A stretch of 64,000 nucleotides of DNA from Magnetospirillum sp. (lineage in GTDB: Bacteria; Pseudomonadota; Alphaproteobacteria; CACIAM-22H2). Under the pieces are notes generated by a model. It ran no database searches and was not told the origin of the DNA. It worked only from the letters and a program-made list of their open reading frames with translations. Of the stretch, positions 18,229 to 27,385 are shown in pieces; position 1 is the stretch's first letter; the number at the start of each line of letters is the position of its first letter. Both the position numbers and the translations under genes were made by a program. The stretch is taken from assembly GCA_027532905.1 (NCBI GenBank), contig JAPZUA010000006.1:124001-188000 (forward strand), written 5' to 3'.

Positions 18229-19944
18229 GTGAAAAAACTTTCCGCTGCCGCTTTCAATCCGCTGCGCCTGCTGGCGCGCCTTTCCATCGGCACCCGCCTG
18301 TCAATGCTGGCGATCTTGTGTGCGGCCGTGGCACTCGCCGCGACGGTGGCAGCGACGATGCGCGACGCCGACCGCGAGCTGCATCGCCAAGGCCTCAAAC
18401 AGCTCGACGCCAACATGCGCGTCGCGTGGGAGTTTCTCGGGGCAGGGGCTGGCAGCGTCTTTTCGGTCGATGGTGAGCGCCTGCTCTTGGGCGACCGGGC
18501 ACTGAACGGCGACACGGCGGCCGTCGACCGCATCAAGGCGGCTGTTGGCGGCGTGGCAACCGTTTTCTTGGGCGATCTGCGCATTACGACGAACATCCAG
18601 CGCCCCGACGGCACGCGCGCGATCGGCACCAAGCTCGCACCTGGCGCCGTCTACGACACGGTGCTGCGCGACGGCCGGGCCTTCCGCGGCCCCAATATCA
18701 TTCTCGGCCAGCCCTATTTCACGGCCTACGATCCGATCAAAGACGCGTCGGGCAAGACGATCGGCATCCTGTTCGTCGGTATTCCTGAGGCGGATTTCAC
18801 CGCTGCGATCGACCGTATCGTCGAGCTCGCAACGCTGACCGGTGCGGTGGCGCTGGCGCTGACCGGCCTGCTGATCTGGATCGCCGTGCGCGTCTCGTTC
18901 CGCCCGCTCGTGGCAATGGAAAGCGCCATGGCGGAAATCTCGTCCGGAAATTCCAAAGCCGCCATCCCGGGGCTTGGGCGCAGCGACGAGGTCGGGCGCA
19001 TGGCAGCGGCGTTGGCCGTGTTCCGCGACCGCATGGAGGAAAACGCGCGCATCGCTTCCGAGCGTGCGGCACTTGAAGCGCGCACGTCCGAGGAGCGCCG
19101 CGCCCAGCGCGCGGGCCTCGCCGAAGAACTCGACCGTTCGGTGCGCGACGTGATCGCCAGTCTGGCGCGTTCTGCGCACGATCTGTCGGGTACCGCCGCC
19201 GATCTCAACCGCACGGCCGACGGCACGCGGTCGCGCGCGCAAGACGTCGCCAACGCGGCCGGCGAAACCACGCAGAACGTGCAGACGGTCGCGGCGGCGA
19301 CAGAAGAGCTTTCGGCCTCGACGCGCGAAATCGCGCGCCGCGTGGGCGACAGTGCCGCCGCAGCGAGCGCTGCCGTAACCCAGGCCGAAGCGACGAACGC
19401 GACGGTTGCAACGCTTGCCGAAGCGGCCGGCAAAATCGGCGACGTGGTCAAACTCATCAACAACATCGCGGGCCAGACCAATCTTCTGGCCCTCAACGCC
19501 ACGATCGAGGCCGCGCGCGCGGGCGACGCCGGCAAGGGTTTTGCCGTCGTCGCTTCGGAGGTCAAGAATCTCGCCACGCAGACGGCCAAAGCGACCGAAG
19601 ACATCTCGCGTCAGATCGGCGAAATCCAGTCGGCCACGCAGCAGGCCGTCGGCGACATCCGCGCCATCGGCGACGCAATCCGCGCGATCCACGGCACGGC
19701 AGCCGAAATCGCGACGGCGGTCGAGGAGCAGGGGGCCGCGACGGCCGAGATTTCGCGCAACGTGCAGGAAGCCGCGCGCGGCTCGCAGGTCGTTTCGAGT
19801 TCGATCGTGCACGTGACCGATGCGGCCGAGGCGACGGGAACTGCGGTGCAATCGCTTGGCGCCGCCACGCAGACCGTGTCGAGCCAGTCCGACCGCCTCA
19901 AAGCCGAAGTCGAGGAATTCGTCTCGCGCCTGCGCGCGAGCTAG
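18229..19944 (+). CDS. Methyl-accepting chemotaxis protein with a periplasmic Cache-type sensor
   Basis: A 571-residue transmembrane receptor. TM1 spans about residues 22-45. The periplasmic sensor (about 45-200) looks like a Cache_3/Cache_2 module, with [34 protein letters not shown] and [11 protein letters not shown]2 is about 203-225, followed by a HAMP domain. The C-terminal signalling domain contains the hallmark [20 protein letters not shown] hairpin tip region. Such receptors control flagellar rotation through CheW/CheA; the ligand is probably a small organic acid, but this cannot be read from sequence. The start is GTG 18229 (GTGAAAAAA). There are no che genes nearby, so it is an orphan receptor. 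Confidence 0.93.
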   Translation: MKKLSAAAFNPLRLLARLSIGTRLSMLAILCAAVALAATVAATMRDADRELHRQGLKQLDANMRVAWEFLGAGAGSVFSVDGERLLLGDRALNGDTAAVDRIKAAVGGVATVFLGDLRITTNIQRPDGTRAIGTKLAPGAVYDTVLRDGRAFRGPNIILGQPYFTAYDPIKDASGKTIGILFVGIPEADFTAAIDRIVELATLTGAVALALTGLLIWIAVRVSFRPLVAMESAMAEISSGNSKAAIPGLGRSDEVGRMAAALAVFRDRMEENARIASERAALEARTSEERRAQRAGLAEELDRSVRDVIASLARSAHDLSGTAADLNRTADGTRSRAQDVANAAGETTQNVQTVAAATEELSASTREIARRVGDSAAAASAAVTQAEATNATVATLAEAAGKIGDVVKLINNIAGQTNLLALNATIEAARAGDAGKGFAVVASEVKNLATQTAKATEDISRQIGEIQSATQQAVGDIRAIGDAIRAIHGTAAEIATAVEEQGAATAEISRNVQEAARGSQVVSSSIVHVTDAAEATGTAVQSLGAATQTVSSQSDRLKAEVEEFVSRLRAS

Positions 19945-19967
19945 CGTCCGGCGCTCGCGCGCGAATC

Positions 19968-20297
19968 TTACGTGTAAAGATCGACGCGCGAGCCGCGCGG
20001 CTGCACGGCCAGACGCGACGTATTCGCCTCGAGCGCGTTGGCGGTCGTGTCGTTGGCGGCGGCGGTATCCGTACCGCTGCGCGCCTCGCGGGCGGCTTCG
20101 ACGCGGCCCGTGGCTTGCGGGGCGGACGCGATTTGGGTCTGCTGGGCCGGCGCCGTGCGCTGGGCCGCGACAGCCGAAGCCAGCACCGCTTGCTGCTGCG
20201 GCGTGGGGGTCGTTGGCTGCTGGGAATTGGCGATCTGCGCCTGCAGCGCTACCGAACGGCCGATCCCATAGGTCTGAGCATAAACGCCGAGTTGCAT
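19968..20297 (-). CDS. Hypothetical Gln/Ala/Thr-rich protein, 109 residues
   Basis: A short protein with low-complexity middle (PTTPTPQQQAVLASAVAAQ ... APAQQ) and a more ordered N terminus, MQLGVYAQTYGIGRSVALQAQ, and a C terminus ending RGSRVDLYT. The ATG follows TAAGAG. It is probably disordered in large part. No signal peptide is evident and no family is recognised. It lies convergent to the chemotaxis receptor, and upstream of it on the same strand is the Nudix gene, 27 bp away. Confidence 0.55.
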   Translation of the reverse strand: MQLGVYAQTYGIGRSVALQAQIANSQQPTTPTPQQQAVLASAVAAQRTAPAQQTQIASAPQATGRVEAAREARSGTDTAAANDTTANALEANTSRLAVQPRGSRVDLYT

Positions 20298-20324
20298 ACT
20301 CTTACTATAAGCTTTTCTTGTGGG

Positions 20325-20759
20325 CTAAACAAGGTCCCCGTCCAGGGCGCGCGACCGGCGGGCGATGCGCGCAACCTGATCCAGGAAATCCATTGATTTT
20401 GCTTCGATTTCCGAAAGAGAGACCCATTTGGCTGCCGCCGCATCATCGGCCGCAACGGCCTCGCCCGACACGTAGCGGCAAGCGACCGCCACCAGCACAT
20501 AGTGATGGCCGGGGGCGTCCTGGCTGTCGGGCTTGATCACGTCCACGCAATCGAAGGCGCGGACGGCCGCGGCCACAATACCGGTTTCCTCGGCAAGTTC
20601 GCGCACCGCGGCTTGGGCTGCCGTCTCGCCCCATTCGATCTTGCCGCCGGGGAAGCCCCAGCGCCCCGGATCGGGCGGGTTGGCGCGGCGCACGAGCAGG
20701 AATTTGCCGGCATGTTCGAGAACGGCGATGGCGGCAGGGCGGGGTGTGCGGGTGCTCAA
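20325..20759 (-). CDS. Nudix hydrolase
   Basis: A 144-residue Nudix protein. The Nudix box is complete: G39, E45, R53-E54, E57-E58 and G60 in GGKIEWGETAAQAAVRELAE. These glutamates bind the Mg2+ needed to cleave nucleoside diphosphates linked to another group. The N terminus (TPRPAAIAVLEHAGKFLLVRR) and the FPGGKIE context resemble the ADP-ribose pyrophosphatase or MutT/NudG-like groups, but the substrate is not fixed. The start is a TTG at 20759, with AGAGG upstream, since no ATG gives the complete first strand. Confidence 0.88.
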   Translation of the reverse strand: MSTRTPRPAAIAVLEHAGKFLLVRRANPPDPGRWGFPGGKIEWGETAAQAAVRELAEETGIVAAAVRAFDCVDVIKPDSQDAPGHHYVLVAVACRYVSGEAVAADDAAAAKWVSLSEIEAKSMDFLDQVARIARRSRALDGDLV

Positions 20760-20836
20760 TGTCGCCTCTGGCCTCGAACCGGCGGGATCGCTAAACAGGA
20801 CAGCCCCAATCTAGCCGAAGAACCGGAACGCTGCCT

Positions 20837-21868
20837 ATGACCGAGCCCAAAAACGAGCTGCCGCCGCTGCGCGAATTCACGCTGGGCGCTTACGTAAGTG
20901 GCGTTGCCTTCACGCGCGACGGCGAGATCCTGGCCGCCGCTACCGGAGCCGGGGCCGTGCGCCTGATCGGCGTGATGCAGGAAAGCGATGCGACCGCCCA
21001 GCCGCACAAGGGGGCGATCCTGTCGTTCGCGGCCCACCCGGACGGCGATTCGTTTTTGAGCGGCGGCGACGACGGGCGCATCGTGCGCACGGCGCGCGAC
21101 GGTGCCACGCAGGAGATCGGCCAAGTCAAAGGCCGCTGGATCGAAGTGCTGGCGGCGCACAAATCGGGTGCCTTTGCCGCCGTTGCCGGCAAAGAAGTGC
21201 ATCTGTGGATGCCGGGTGCTTCGGCGCCTGCGATCCTGGGCCCGCATCCGAGTACGGTGGCGGCGCTCGATTTCAGCCCCGACGGCAGCCGCCTCGTGGC
21301 AGCCCACTACAACGGCGTGTCGATTTGGCAGTGCAAGCGCCCGGACGAAAAACCGCGCACGCTCGTTTGGAAGGGCAGCCACATCCAGGTGCGCTATGCG
21401 CCGAATGGAAAATTCTTGGCGACAACGACGCAGGACAACGCGATTCATGTCTGGCGCCTGTCGACGGGCCAGGACATGCAGATGGCGGGCTACCGCGTGA
21501 AAGTGCGCCAGCTCGTGTTCACGGCGAATGCGCGCTGGCTCTTGTCGGATGCGGCCGATTGCTTCGTGGCGTGGGACTTTTCGGGCAAGGGCCCGGAAGG
21601 CCAGCCGCCGCTCGAATTCGGTTTCGGCGACGGGGCGACGATGACGGGCATTGCCGTGCACCCCGACGCGCCCTTCCTGTTGGGCGGCTACGAAAACGGA
21701 GCGATTCGCCTCGGCGATCTCGACGGCAAACGCGAACTCACCTTGCGCCAGCCGAGCGAGACCGCAAAACCGATCCGCAATCTTGCGTTCTCGAGCGACG
21801 GCTGGCACGCCGCCGGCGGGGGCGAAGACGGCGCACTTGCGATGTTCTCGCTGAAGCCGAAGGCGTGA
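20837..21868 (+). CDS. WD40-repeat protein
   Basis: A 343-residue protein predicted to form a seven-bladed beta-propeller. Blades are visible as repeated patterns such as SGVAFTRDGEILAAAT, LSFAAHPDGDSFLSGG, AALDFSPDGSRLVAAHYNGVSIW, VRYAPNGKFLATTTQDNAIHVW and NLAFSSDGWHAAGGGEDGALAMF. No signal peptide is seen, so it is probably cytosolic and a protein-interaction scaffold. Divergent from the Nudix gene (77 bp between starts). Partner proteins cannot be inferred. Confidence 0.88.
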   Translation: MTEPKNELPPLREFTLGAYVSGVAFTRDGEILAAATGAGAVRLIGVMQESDATAQPHKGAILSFAAHPDGDSFLSGGDDGRIVRTARDGATQEIGQVKGRWIEVLAAHKSGAFAAVAGKEVHLWMPGASAPAILGPHPSTVAALDFSPDGSRLVAAHYNGVSIWQCKRPDEKPRTLVWKGSHIQVRYAPNGKFLATTTQDNAIHVWRLSTGQDMQMAGYRVKVRQLVFTANARWLLSDAADCFVAWDFSGKGPEGQPPLEFGFGDGATMTGIAVHPDAPFLLGGYENGAIRLGDLDGKRELTLRQPSETAKPIRNLAFSSDGWHAAGGGEDGALAMFSLKPKA

Positions 21869-21916
21869 GGCGCCGGGGGCATCTCTCCCGACGGCGCACC
21901 CACATCGAGGATCGCT

Positions 21917-22279
21917 TTATTTGACCGCTTCGTCGTCGCGCAACAGGCGAACGAGCATACGGCGAACAAGGTCCTGGCCGCCGAAGAAGATCGCCAGTAT
22001 CCGAATGCGCTTGGCTGCTGGATCGACGTCGAACCAGTAGATGGCGCGATCGATGGTGATATGCCGCACACCCGGTAGAACGTCGTCGCGAAGCGTGCCG
22101 CGCATCGGCGATGCGGCGAGCGTGGCGGCCGCGTGTCGGATCGCCGCAATCCGCAGAGCTGCGTGATCCAAAGCTTGTTCGGCGCTTTCGCCGAACCCGA
22201 CATAGCTTGCGAAAAGATGGTCGAAGATCGCCTCGAAATCGCGCGCGCCGTCGGCCGAAAACTCAATCTTGAACGCCAT
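21917..22279 (-). CDS. parE: ParE-family toxin (RelE/ParE superfamily)
   Basis: A 120-residue toxin of the RelE/ParE fold: FSADGARDFEAIFDHL at the N terminus, the central ESAEQALDHAALRIAAIR helix, and GVRHITIDRAIYWFDVDPAAKRIRILAIFFGGQD with the typical late strand and F-G-G-Q-D ending. ParE toxins poison DNA gyrase. The ATG at 22279 overlaps the last 17 bases of parD, a standard antitoxin-toxin arrangement. The C-terminal tail RRMLVRLLRDDE is slightly longer than usual. Intact by eye. Confidence 0.88.
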   Translation of the reverse strand: MAFKIEFSADGARDFEAIFDHLFASYVGFGESAEQALDHAALRIAAIRHAAATLAASPMRGTLRDDVLPGVRHITIDRAIYWFDVDPAAKRIRILAIFFGGQDLVRRMLVRLLRDDEAVK

Positions 22280-22538
22280 GTTCCCGACGCTTTCTGGCGA
22301 CAAGTCGGGACAGATTTTCGTCCATTTTTTTGCCGGAAACGAATTTGCCCGCACGGCGTCGGGCCAGCAGTTCGGCGAGGGCGGCCCGCTCCATGTCGTC
22401 GGCTTCCATCTGCCGGCGCAGAAGCTCGACGCCCTGCTGCAGAACCGCACTCACGCTCTGAAAGCGACCGGCTTCGACAAGGTGCTTGGCGAAGGAATGC
22501 TGATCGTCGGTCAGCGAAATCGAAGATTTTACGGTCAT
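22263..22538 (-). CDS. parD: ParD-family antitoxin
   Basis: A 91-residue antitoxin with an N-terminal ribbon-helix-helix (VKSSISLTDDQHSFAKHLVEAGRFQSVSAVLQQG) that binds the promoter as a dimer, and a C-terminal region (ALAELLARRRAGKFVS) that neutralises ParE. I choose ATG 22538, seven bases after GAGAG; an ATG two codons upstream abuts that site. A 17-bp perfect palindrome 34 bp upstream is the probable autoregulatory operator. Confidence 0.88.
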   Translation of the reverse strand: MTVKSSISLTDDQHSFAKHLVEAGRFQSVSAVLQQGVELLRRQMEADDMERAALAELLARRRAGKFVSGKKMDENLSRLVARKRREHGVQD

Positions 22539-22571
22539 GGGCATTCTCTCGGGAAAACGCAATAATCAAAA

Positions 22572-22588
22572 GTATTACCCAGTAATAC
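22572..22588. promoter_or_regulatory. Candidate ParD operator
   Basis: GTATTAC-CCA-GTAATAC is a perfect 7+3+7 inverted repeat upstream of parD. Ribbon-helix-helix antitoxins of this family bind such sites and repress their own operon. It lies in an AT-rich promoter region. Confidence 0.55.
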
Positions 22589-22825
22589 CACGTGCAAGCG
22601 CCCGTCCTGCCTTGGTGCAAAAGCACGCTCGAATATTCTTGTTTTGTTCATTTTCTTCTTGTAGTGTATTCGCAAGTTGGAAACACGTTCCAGCGGTGCT
22701 GTTTGAAATTGTGAATGAGGAGTTTGGGCAGCACGGACGCGTCGCAATTTTTTCAGTGCGACTGTCGCATTGCCCGATCTTCGGGTCTCGGAAAATCAAG
22801 CGCTTAGAGACGTGTCTTCAGAAAA
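22589..22825. other. AT-rich intergenic spacer between parD operator and 11-bp array
   Basis: About 240 bases without a credible gene. Base composition is clearly more AT-rich than the surrounding genes. The short ORFs here lack family features and ribosome-binding sites. It separates the ParDE module from the repeat array at 22826-22913. Confidence 0.6.
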
Positions 22826-22913
22826 ATGTCGCGTAAGACGGCCAAAAAGGTTGCGTCTAGGTCGCGTGGATGTCGCGCTTGTGTCGCGTCTATGTCGCGC
22901 AGATGTTGCGCCG
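22826..22913 (-). repeat. 11-bp tandem array A (8 units)
   Basis: Eight consecutive 11-base units, with no gap and no change of phase. On the plus strand most read ATGTCGCG followed by three variable bases (for example at 22826, 22870, 22892); unit 2 (22837-22847) is the most diverged. In the sense of the adjacent gene the core is CGCGACAT. The array begins 7 bases after the stop codon of the dehydrogenase gene. As 11 is not a multiple of 3 it is not a coding repeat. Confidence 0.85.
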
Positions 22914-22920
22914 CGCGGGC

Positions 22921-24282
22921 TTACTCGGCCGCTTTGCTGTTGGGCCGGGCAAACGCCGCTTCCATCTCGCGGCGGATTTTGACCGCATGGTCGGTCGCAT
23001 CGTAGACCACGTCGGCCCAGCCGATCTGCTCGCCCTCGGCGATGTCGCGTTTCAGCGTGACGTGGCTTGCGAGGCCGAGCGGGAGAAAGCCCTTCTCGAG
23101 CGAGCGCGTGGCGGGCACTTGTTTGCCCCACACGCAATAGCCGCCTTCGCCGTCCAGCACTTCGCCGGCTTTGAGCGGGCGTTTGGCCGTCGCGGCGACG
23201 TCCGAATGGAAGGCAAGCGGGGCACCGGTCGGTTCGTTGCGGAGTGCGGCACTTGCGACAGAGATGCCGATCTCGAGGCCGATCATGTGGATCGGCCGGT
23301 AGAGCGCCATATGCTCGCAGGTTTCGTCGGGCAGCATGCAATATTCGGCCGCACAGCGGCGGACGTACTCGTGGTCGGCGGCGACGACCACGTAAGTGCC
23401 CCATTGCAGATGGTTGGGTACGGGCGTCTTGTCGCGATAGAGCGAGGAGACGACTTCGACCGTGCCGGCTTTGTCGAGCACGCCGCCTTTGGCTTTGGGC
23501 TTGCAGATTTTGGCAAGGTCCGGGGCGGGGACGGGCGGGAAGGCGAGACCGTCATCTTGGGCAAGCAGGCCCGTCGCGTTCGACACGGCCGTCATCTCGA
23601 TGCCGGATTTCGAGCCGTCGATGAAGCTGTTGAACATCTTCGGGTTCATGCCGCCTTTGCGGGCCATCTCGTCGGAAAAACCGAAATTCGCCCACACCGT
23701 GTCGGGCGTCGAGCGGTGAAAGTCGGGATGGTAGCGCGTACCTTTGCCGGCCGACACGACCTCGAAGCCGCAGGCCCGCGCCCAATCGACCTGTTCGCAG
23801 ATGAGGGCGGGTTGGTCGCCGTAGGCCAGCGAATAGACCACGCCTTGCGCGCGCGCCTTGGCGGCGAGGAGCGGGCCCGCGACGACGTCGGCTTCGACAT
23901 TGACCATCACGATGTGTTTGCCCGCCGCGATCGCGTTCAAGCAAAAGCGAATGCCTGCACGTGGATCGCCGGTCGCCTCGACAATCACTTCGATGCCGGG
24001 ATGGTCGATCACGGCATCGGCATTGTCGGTGACGAACGTCGTGCCCTTGTCGATCGCTTGGCCGAGCGAAGTTGCGGCCGTCCGCTCTTCCGCCCAGCCG
24101 CAGCTCGCAAGGGCCGCACGCGCGCGCGGCGGCGACAAATCGGCAATGCCCACAATATGGAGACCGACCGTTTTGCGGGCCTGGGCCAGAAACATCGTGC
24201 CGAATTTGCCGGCCCCGATAAGCCCGACGGTCACGGGTTTGCCTGCGGCCGCACGGGCGGCGAGTTTGGCGGCAAGATTCAT
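22921..24282 (-). CDS. NAD(P)-dependent oxidoreductase with C-terminal SAF domain (homoserine dehydrogenase-like)
   Basis: A 453-residue protein. The N-terminal Rossmann domain has VTVGLIGAGKFGTMFLAQ, DHPGIEVIVEATGDP and GKHIVMVNVEADVV, as in homoserine dehydrogenase and the Gfo/Idh group. The middle domain contains GKGTRYHPDFHRSTPDTVW and FIDGSKSGIEMTAVSNATGL. The C-terminal part (residues about 350-430; FHSDVAATAKRPLKAGEVLDGEGG, then LPLGLASHVTLKRDIAEGEQI) is a SAF domain as found in sialic-acid synthase-like and altronate dehydratase-like enzymes. The combination is known in uncharacterised proteins; the substrate is not known, possibly a sugar acid or amino acid. The ATG has GGAGGAA eight bases upstream. 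An 11-bp repeat array follows its stop. Confidence 0.85.
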   Translation of the reverse strand: MNLAAKLAARAAAGKPVTVGLIGAGKFGTMFLAQARKTVGLHIVGIADLSPPRARAALASCGWAEERTAATSLGQAIDKGTTFVTDNADAVIDHPGIEVIVEATGDPRAGIRFCLNAIAAGKHIVMVNVEADVVAGPLLAAKARAQGVVYSLAYGDQPALICEQVDWARACGFEVVSAGKGTRYHPDFHRSTPDTVWANFGFSDEMARKGGMNPKMFNSFIDGSKSGIEMTAVSNATGLLAQDDGLAFPPVPAPDLAKICKPKAKGGVLDKAGTVEVVSSLYRDKTPVPNHLQWGTYVVVAADHEYVRRCAAEYCMLPDETCEHMALYRPIHMIGLEIGISVASAALRNEPTGAPLAFHSDVAATAKRPLKAGEVLDGEGGYCVWGKQVPATRSLEKGFLPLGLASHVTLKRDIAEGEQIGWADVVYDATDHAVKIRREMEAAFARPNSKAAE

Positions 24283-24414
24283 CGGGCGGTTCCTCCGGCT
24301 TGGATCGGCTTTGTCGCAAGGGAAGCACGAAGTCGCCGAGCTTGCAAAGAATCCGGCGAGTTCGTATAGCCCCAAGTGCTTCTCGCTAAAGCCTGTTCGA
24401 ATGGAGTTTCCCAC

Positions 24415-25543
<1,129 letters not shown>

Positions 25544-25577
25544 GCCGGTTGACGACGGCTTCGGCTTGTGGCCACTA

Positions 25578-25592
25578 TGTTATAGTATAACA
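25578..25592. promoter_or_regulatory. Candidate Zur operator
   Basis: TGTTATA-G-TATAACA is a perfect 15-bp palindrome 13 bases before the ATG of the outer-membrane protein. It matches the core of the proteobacterial Zur box (GTTATANTATAAC) and lies where it would overlap the -10 region or transcription start, so binding by zinc-loaded Zur would repress the gene. Confidence 0.7.
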
Positions 25593-25605
25593 AATCGAGC
25601 CGCCC

Positions 25606-26838
25606 ATGCGTTCGAGTGTCCTTGCCGTTGCTGTTTGTGTTGGGGGCCTTCTGGCCGCCGCGTCGCCTGCTTTTGCCCAGCACGCGCATGGCGAGGGGGC
25701 GCATGTCGATGCCGACGTCACGCTCAAGTTGGGCGTTGATCGCAACTATCGCTCCAGCAACGCGCGTTCGGTCTTGACCGACACCTACGGCGAGGCCGAG
25801 GCGGTCGCGAAGCTGTTTTTCAACCGGAACTTCTTCGTGCAGACCAAACTGCATTGGGAGCGGATCAAGTTTCCGACCGAGAGCCGCACCTTCGGCGGCC
25901 ACGGCATGTATATCGAGAATCTTTCGGCCAATCTCGATCTCGATGCCGCAAGGCTCTATGCCGGGAAATTCAATCCCGCCTTTGGGATGGGCTGGGACGA
26001 CGCCAAGCTGCCCGGCTTCTACGCCAACGAATTCGCCAAAGACTACCAGATGAAAGAGGCGATCGGTGCGGGCGGCGGCTACGCGCTCGATCTTGCTGCC
26101 TACGGCAAGCACAAGGTCGACGTCGCCGCTTTCTTCTTCGACAATTCGTTCCTGTCGCGGGCGGCGTTCAACAATCCGGCCTACGGTCCCGGCCAAGGCC
26201 CGCTGTCGACGACGCAGCGCCTGGGCCAGAACCGCCTCGTCTATGGCGGCCCCGGCAACACGAATGCGCCCCAATCGCTCGCCGTCCAGTACGAGCTTGC
26301 CGATCCCGCCAATCTCGAAGGGCTCATGGTTGGGGCGGGCTATCGCTATCTGCGGGCCGGCACCCGCCAGCCTTTGACGCTTGATGCCGGCAACGGCCCG
26401 GTCGCCAGCCGCGACTCGCACGGCTATGTCGCAGGGGCGCGCTACGAGATCGGCCTACCGCTCGACGTGGTCGTGACCCCCTTCGTCGAGTGGGCGCGTT
26501 TCACGGACGTGTTCAACGCCGATCCGAGCTTGGGCAATCAGTTCAAGGATCGCACGTATCTTACGACGGCGGCGATCTTCACTTGGCAGGATTTCACCTT
26601 CGTCGCGAGCCGCATGACGCGCCGGTTCGACGACGCGAACAGCTCAGCCGCGGCCGGCACGTTCTTCAACCAGGAAGACCGGCAGCTTGCCGCCAATCTG
26701 CTCTACAAGGTGCTTGAGGATCTGACCCTAGGTGTGGGCTACCGCAAGACGCGCGCGGTCCCTGCCTTCGGCGACGTGACACGGCAGGCGACCACGCACA
26801 GCTTCGGCGCACAGGCGGTCTATACGCTCGAGTTCTAG
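25606..26838 (+). CDS. Outer-membrane beta-barrel protein, probably zinc-regulated
   Basis: A 410-residue secreted protein. Residues 1-25 are a signal peptide ending AAASPAFA, followed by a histidine-rich mature start, QHAHGEGAH. The remainder alternates hydrophobic and polar residues in many short strands (for example YGEAEAVAKLFFN, LYAGKFNPAFGMGW, GVGYRKTRAV) and ends in F (VYTLEF), the signature for BAM insertion. It has no plug domain, so it is porin-like rather than a TonB receptor. The Zur-type palindrome just upstream and the early His cluster suggest a role in zinc uptake across the outer membrane. That role is inference; no znuABC genes lie in the window. Confidence 0.8.
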   Translation: MRSSVLAVAVCVGGLLAAASPAFAQHAHGEGAHVDADVTLKLGVDRNYRSSNARSVLTDTYGEAEAVAKLFFNRNFFVQTKLHWERIKFPTESRTFGGHGMYIENLSANLDLDAARLYAGKFNPAFGMGWDDAKLPGFYANEFAKDYQMKEAIGAGGGYALDLAAYGKHKVDVAAFFFDNSFLSRAAFNNPAYGPGQGPLSTTQRLGQNRLVYGGPGNTNAPQSLAVQYELADPANLEGLMVGAGYRYLRAGTRQPLTLDAGNGPVASRDSHGYVAGARYEIGLPLDVVVTPFVEWARFTDVFNADPSLGNQFKDRTYLTTAAIFTWQDFTFVASRMTRRFDDANSSAAAGTFFNQEDRQLAANLLYKVLEDLTLGVGYRKTRAVPAFGDVTRQATTHSFGAQAVYTLEF

Positions 26839-26841
26839 ACT

Positions 26842-27366
26842 CTAGAGCGCTTTGACCGCTGCCAGCACCTCTTCAACGTGGCCGGTGACCGAGACCGGGC
26901 GCCACACGTTGCGGATCGTGCCGGTCTTGTCGATCAGATAGGTCGAGCGTTCCATGCCCATGTATTTGCGGCCGTACATGCTCTTCTCGACCCAGGTGTC
27001 GTAGGCGGTCGAGGTCTTGCCGTCCTCGTCGGAGGCGAGATGGAATTTGAGGCCGTATTTGACCGCGAATTTGTCGTGGCTCTTCATCGCATCGCGCGAG
27101 ACGCCGACGATTTCGGCGTCGAGCTTCTTGAACTGCATCAGCATGTCGTTGAAGCCGCAAGCTTGCTTGGTGCAGCCGGGCGTGTCGTCTTTCGGGTAGA
27201 AATAGAGCACGACCGTTTTGCCTTTGAGCTTGGCGAGCGACACATCGCCGCCGCCCACGACCGGCATCGCGAAGGCGGGCGCCTTGCTCCCGACCTTGGG
27301 GCCGCGCGCCGGTGCTTCGGCGGCGGGGGCGGCTTTTTTCGCGGCGGTCTTTTTCTTTGCGGCCAT
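26842..27366 (-). CDS. bcp: Thioredoxin-dependent thiol peroxidase (Bcp/PrxQ)
   Basis: A 174-residue peroxiredoxin. The peroxidatic cysteine is Cys65 in the motif DDTPGCTKQACGF, with the resolving Cys70 five residues later as in PrxQ/Bcp. Later conserved parts are VGVSRD, FHLASDEDGKT and STYLIDKTGTI. The enzyme reduces hydrogen and organic peroxides in the cytosol. It carries a 20-residue Lys/Ala-rich N-terminal extension (AAKKKTAAKKAAPAAEAPA) not found in the minimal enzyme; GAGGAG lies seven bases before the ATG. It follows glnE by 19 bp and may be cotranscribed with it. Confidence 0.95.
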   Translation of the reverse strand: MAAKKKTAAKKAAPAAEAPARGPKVGSKAPAFAMPVVGGGDVSLAKLKGKTVVLYFYPKDDTPGCTKQACGFNDMLMQFKKLDAEIVGVSRDAMKSHDKFAVKYGLKFHLASDEDGKTSTAYDTWVEKSMYGRKYMGMERSTYLIDKTGTIRNVWRPVSVTGHVEEVLAAVKAL

Positions 27367-27385
27367 GGCGGACTCCTCGAGAATA

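Noticed and set aside
22826-22913. CRISPR array
   Set aside because: Units are 11 bases without unique spacers of 30 or so bases and no cas genes are near.
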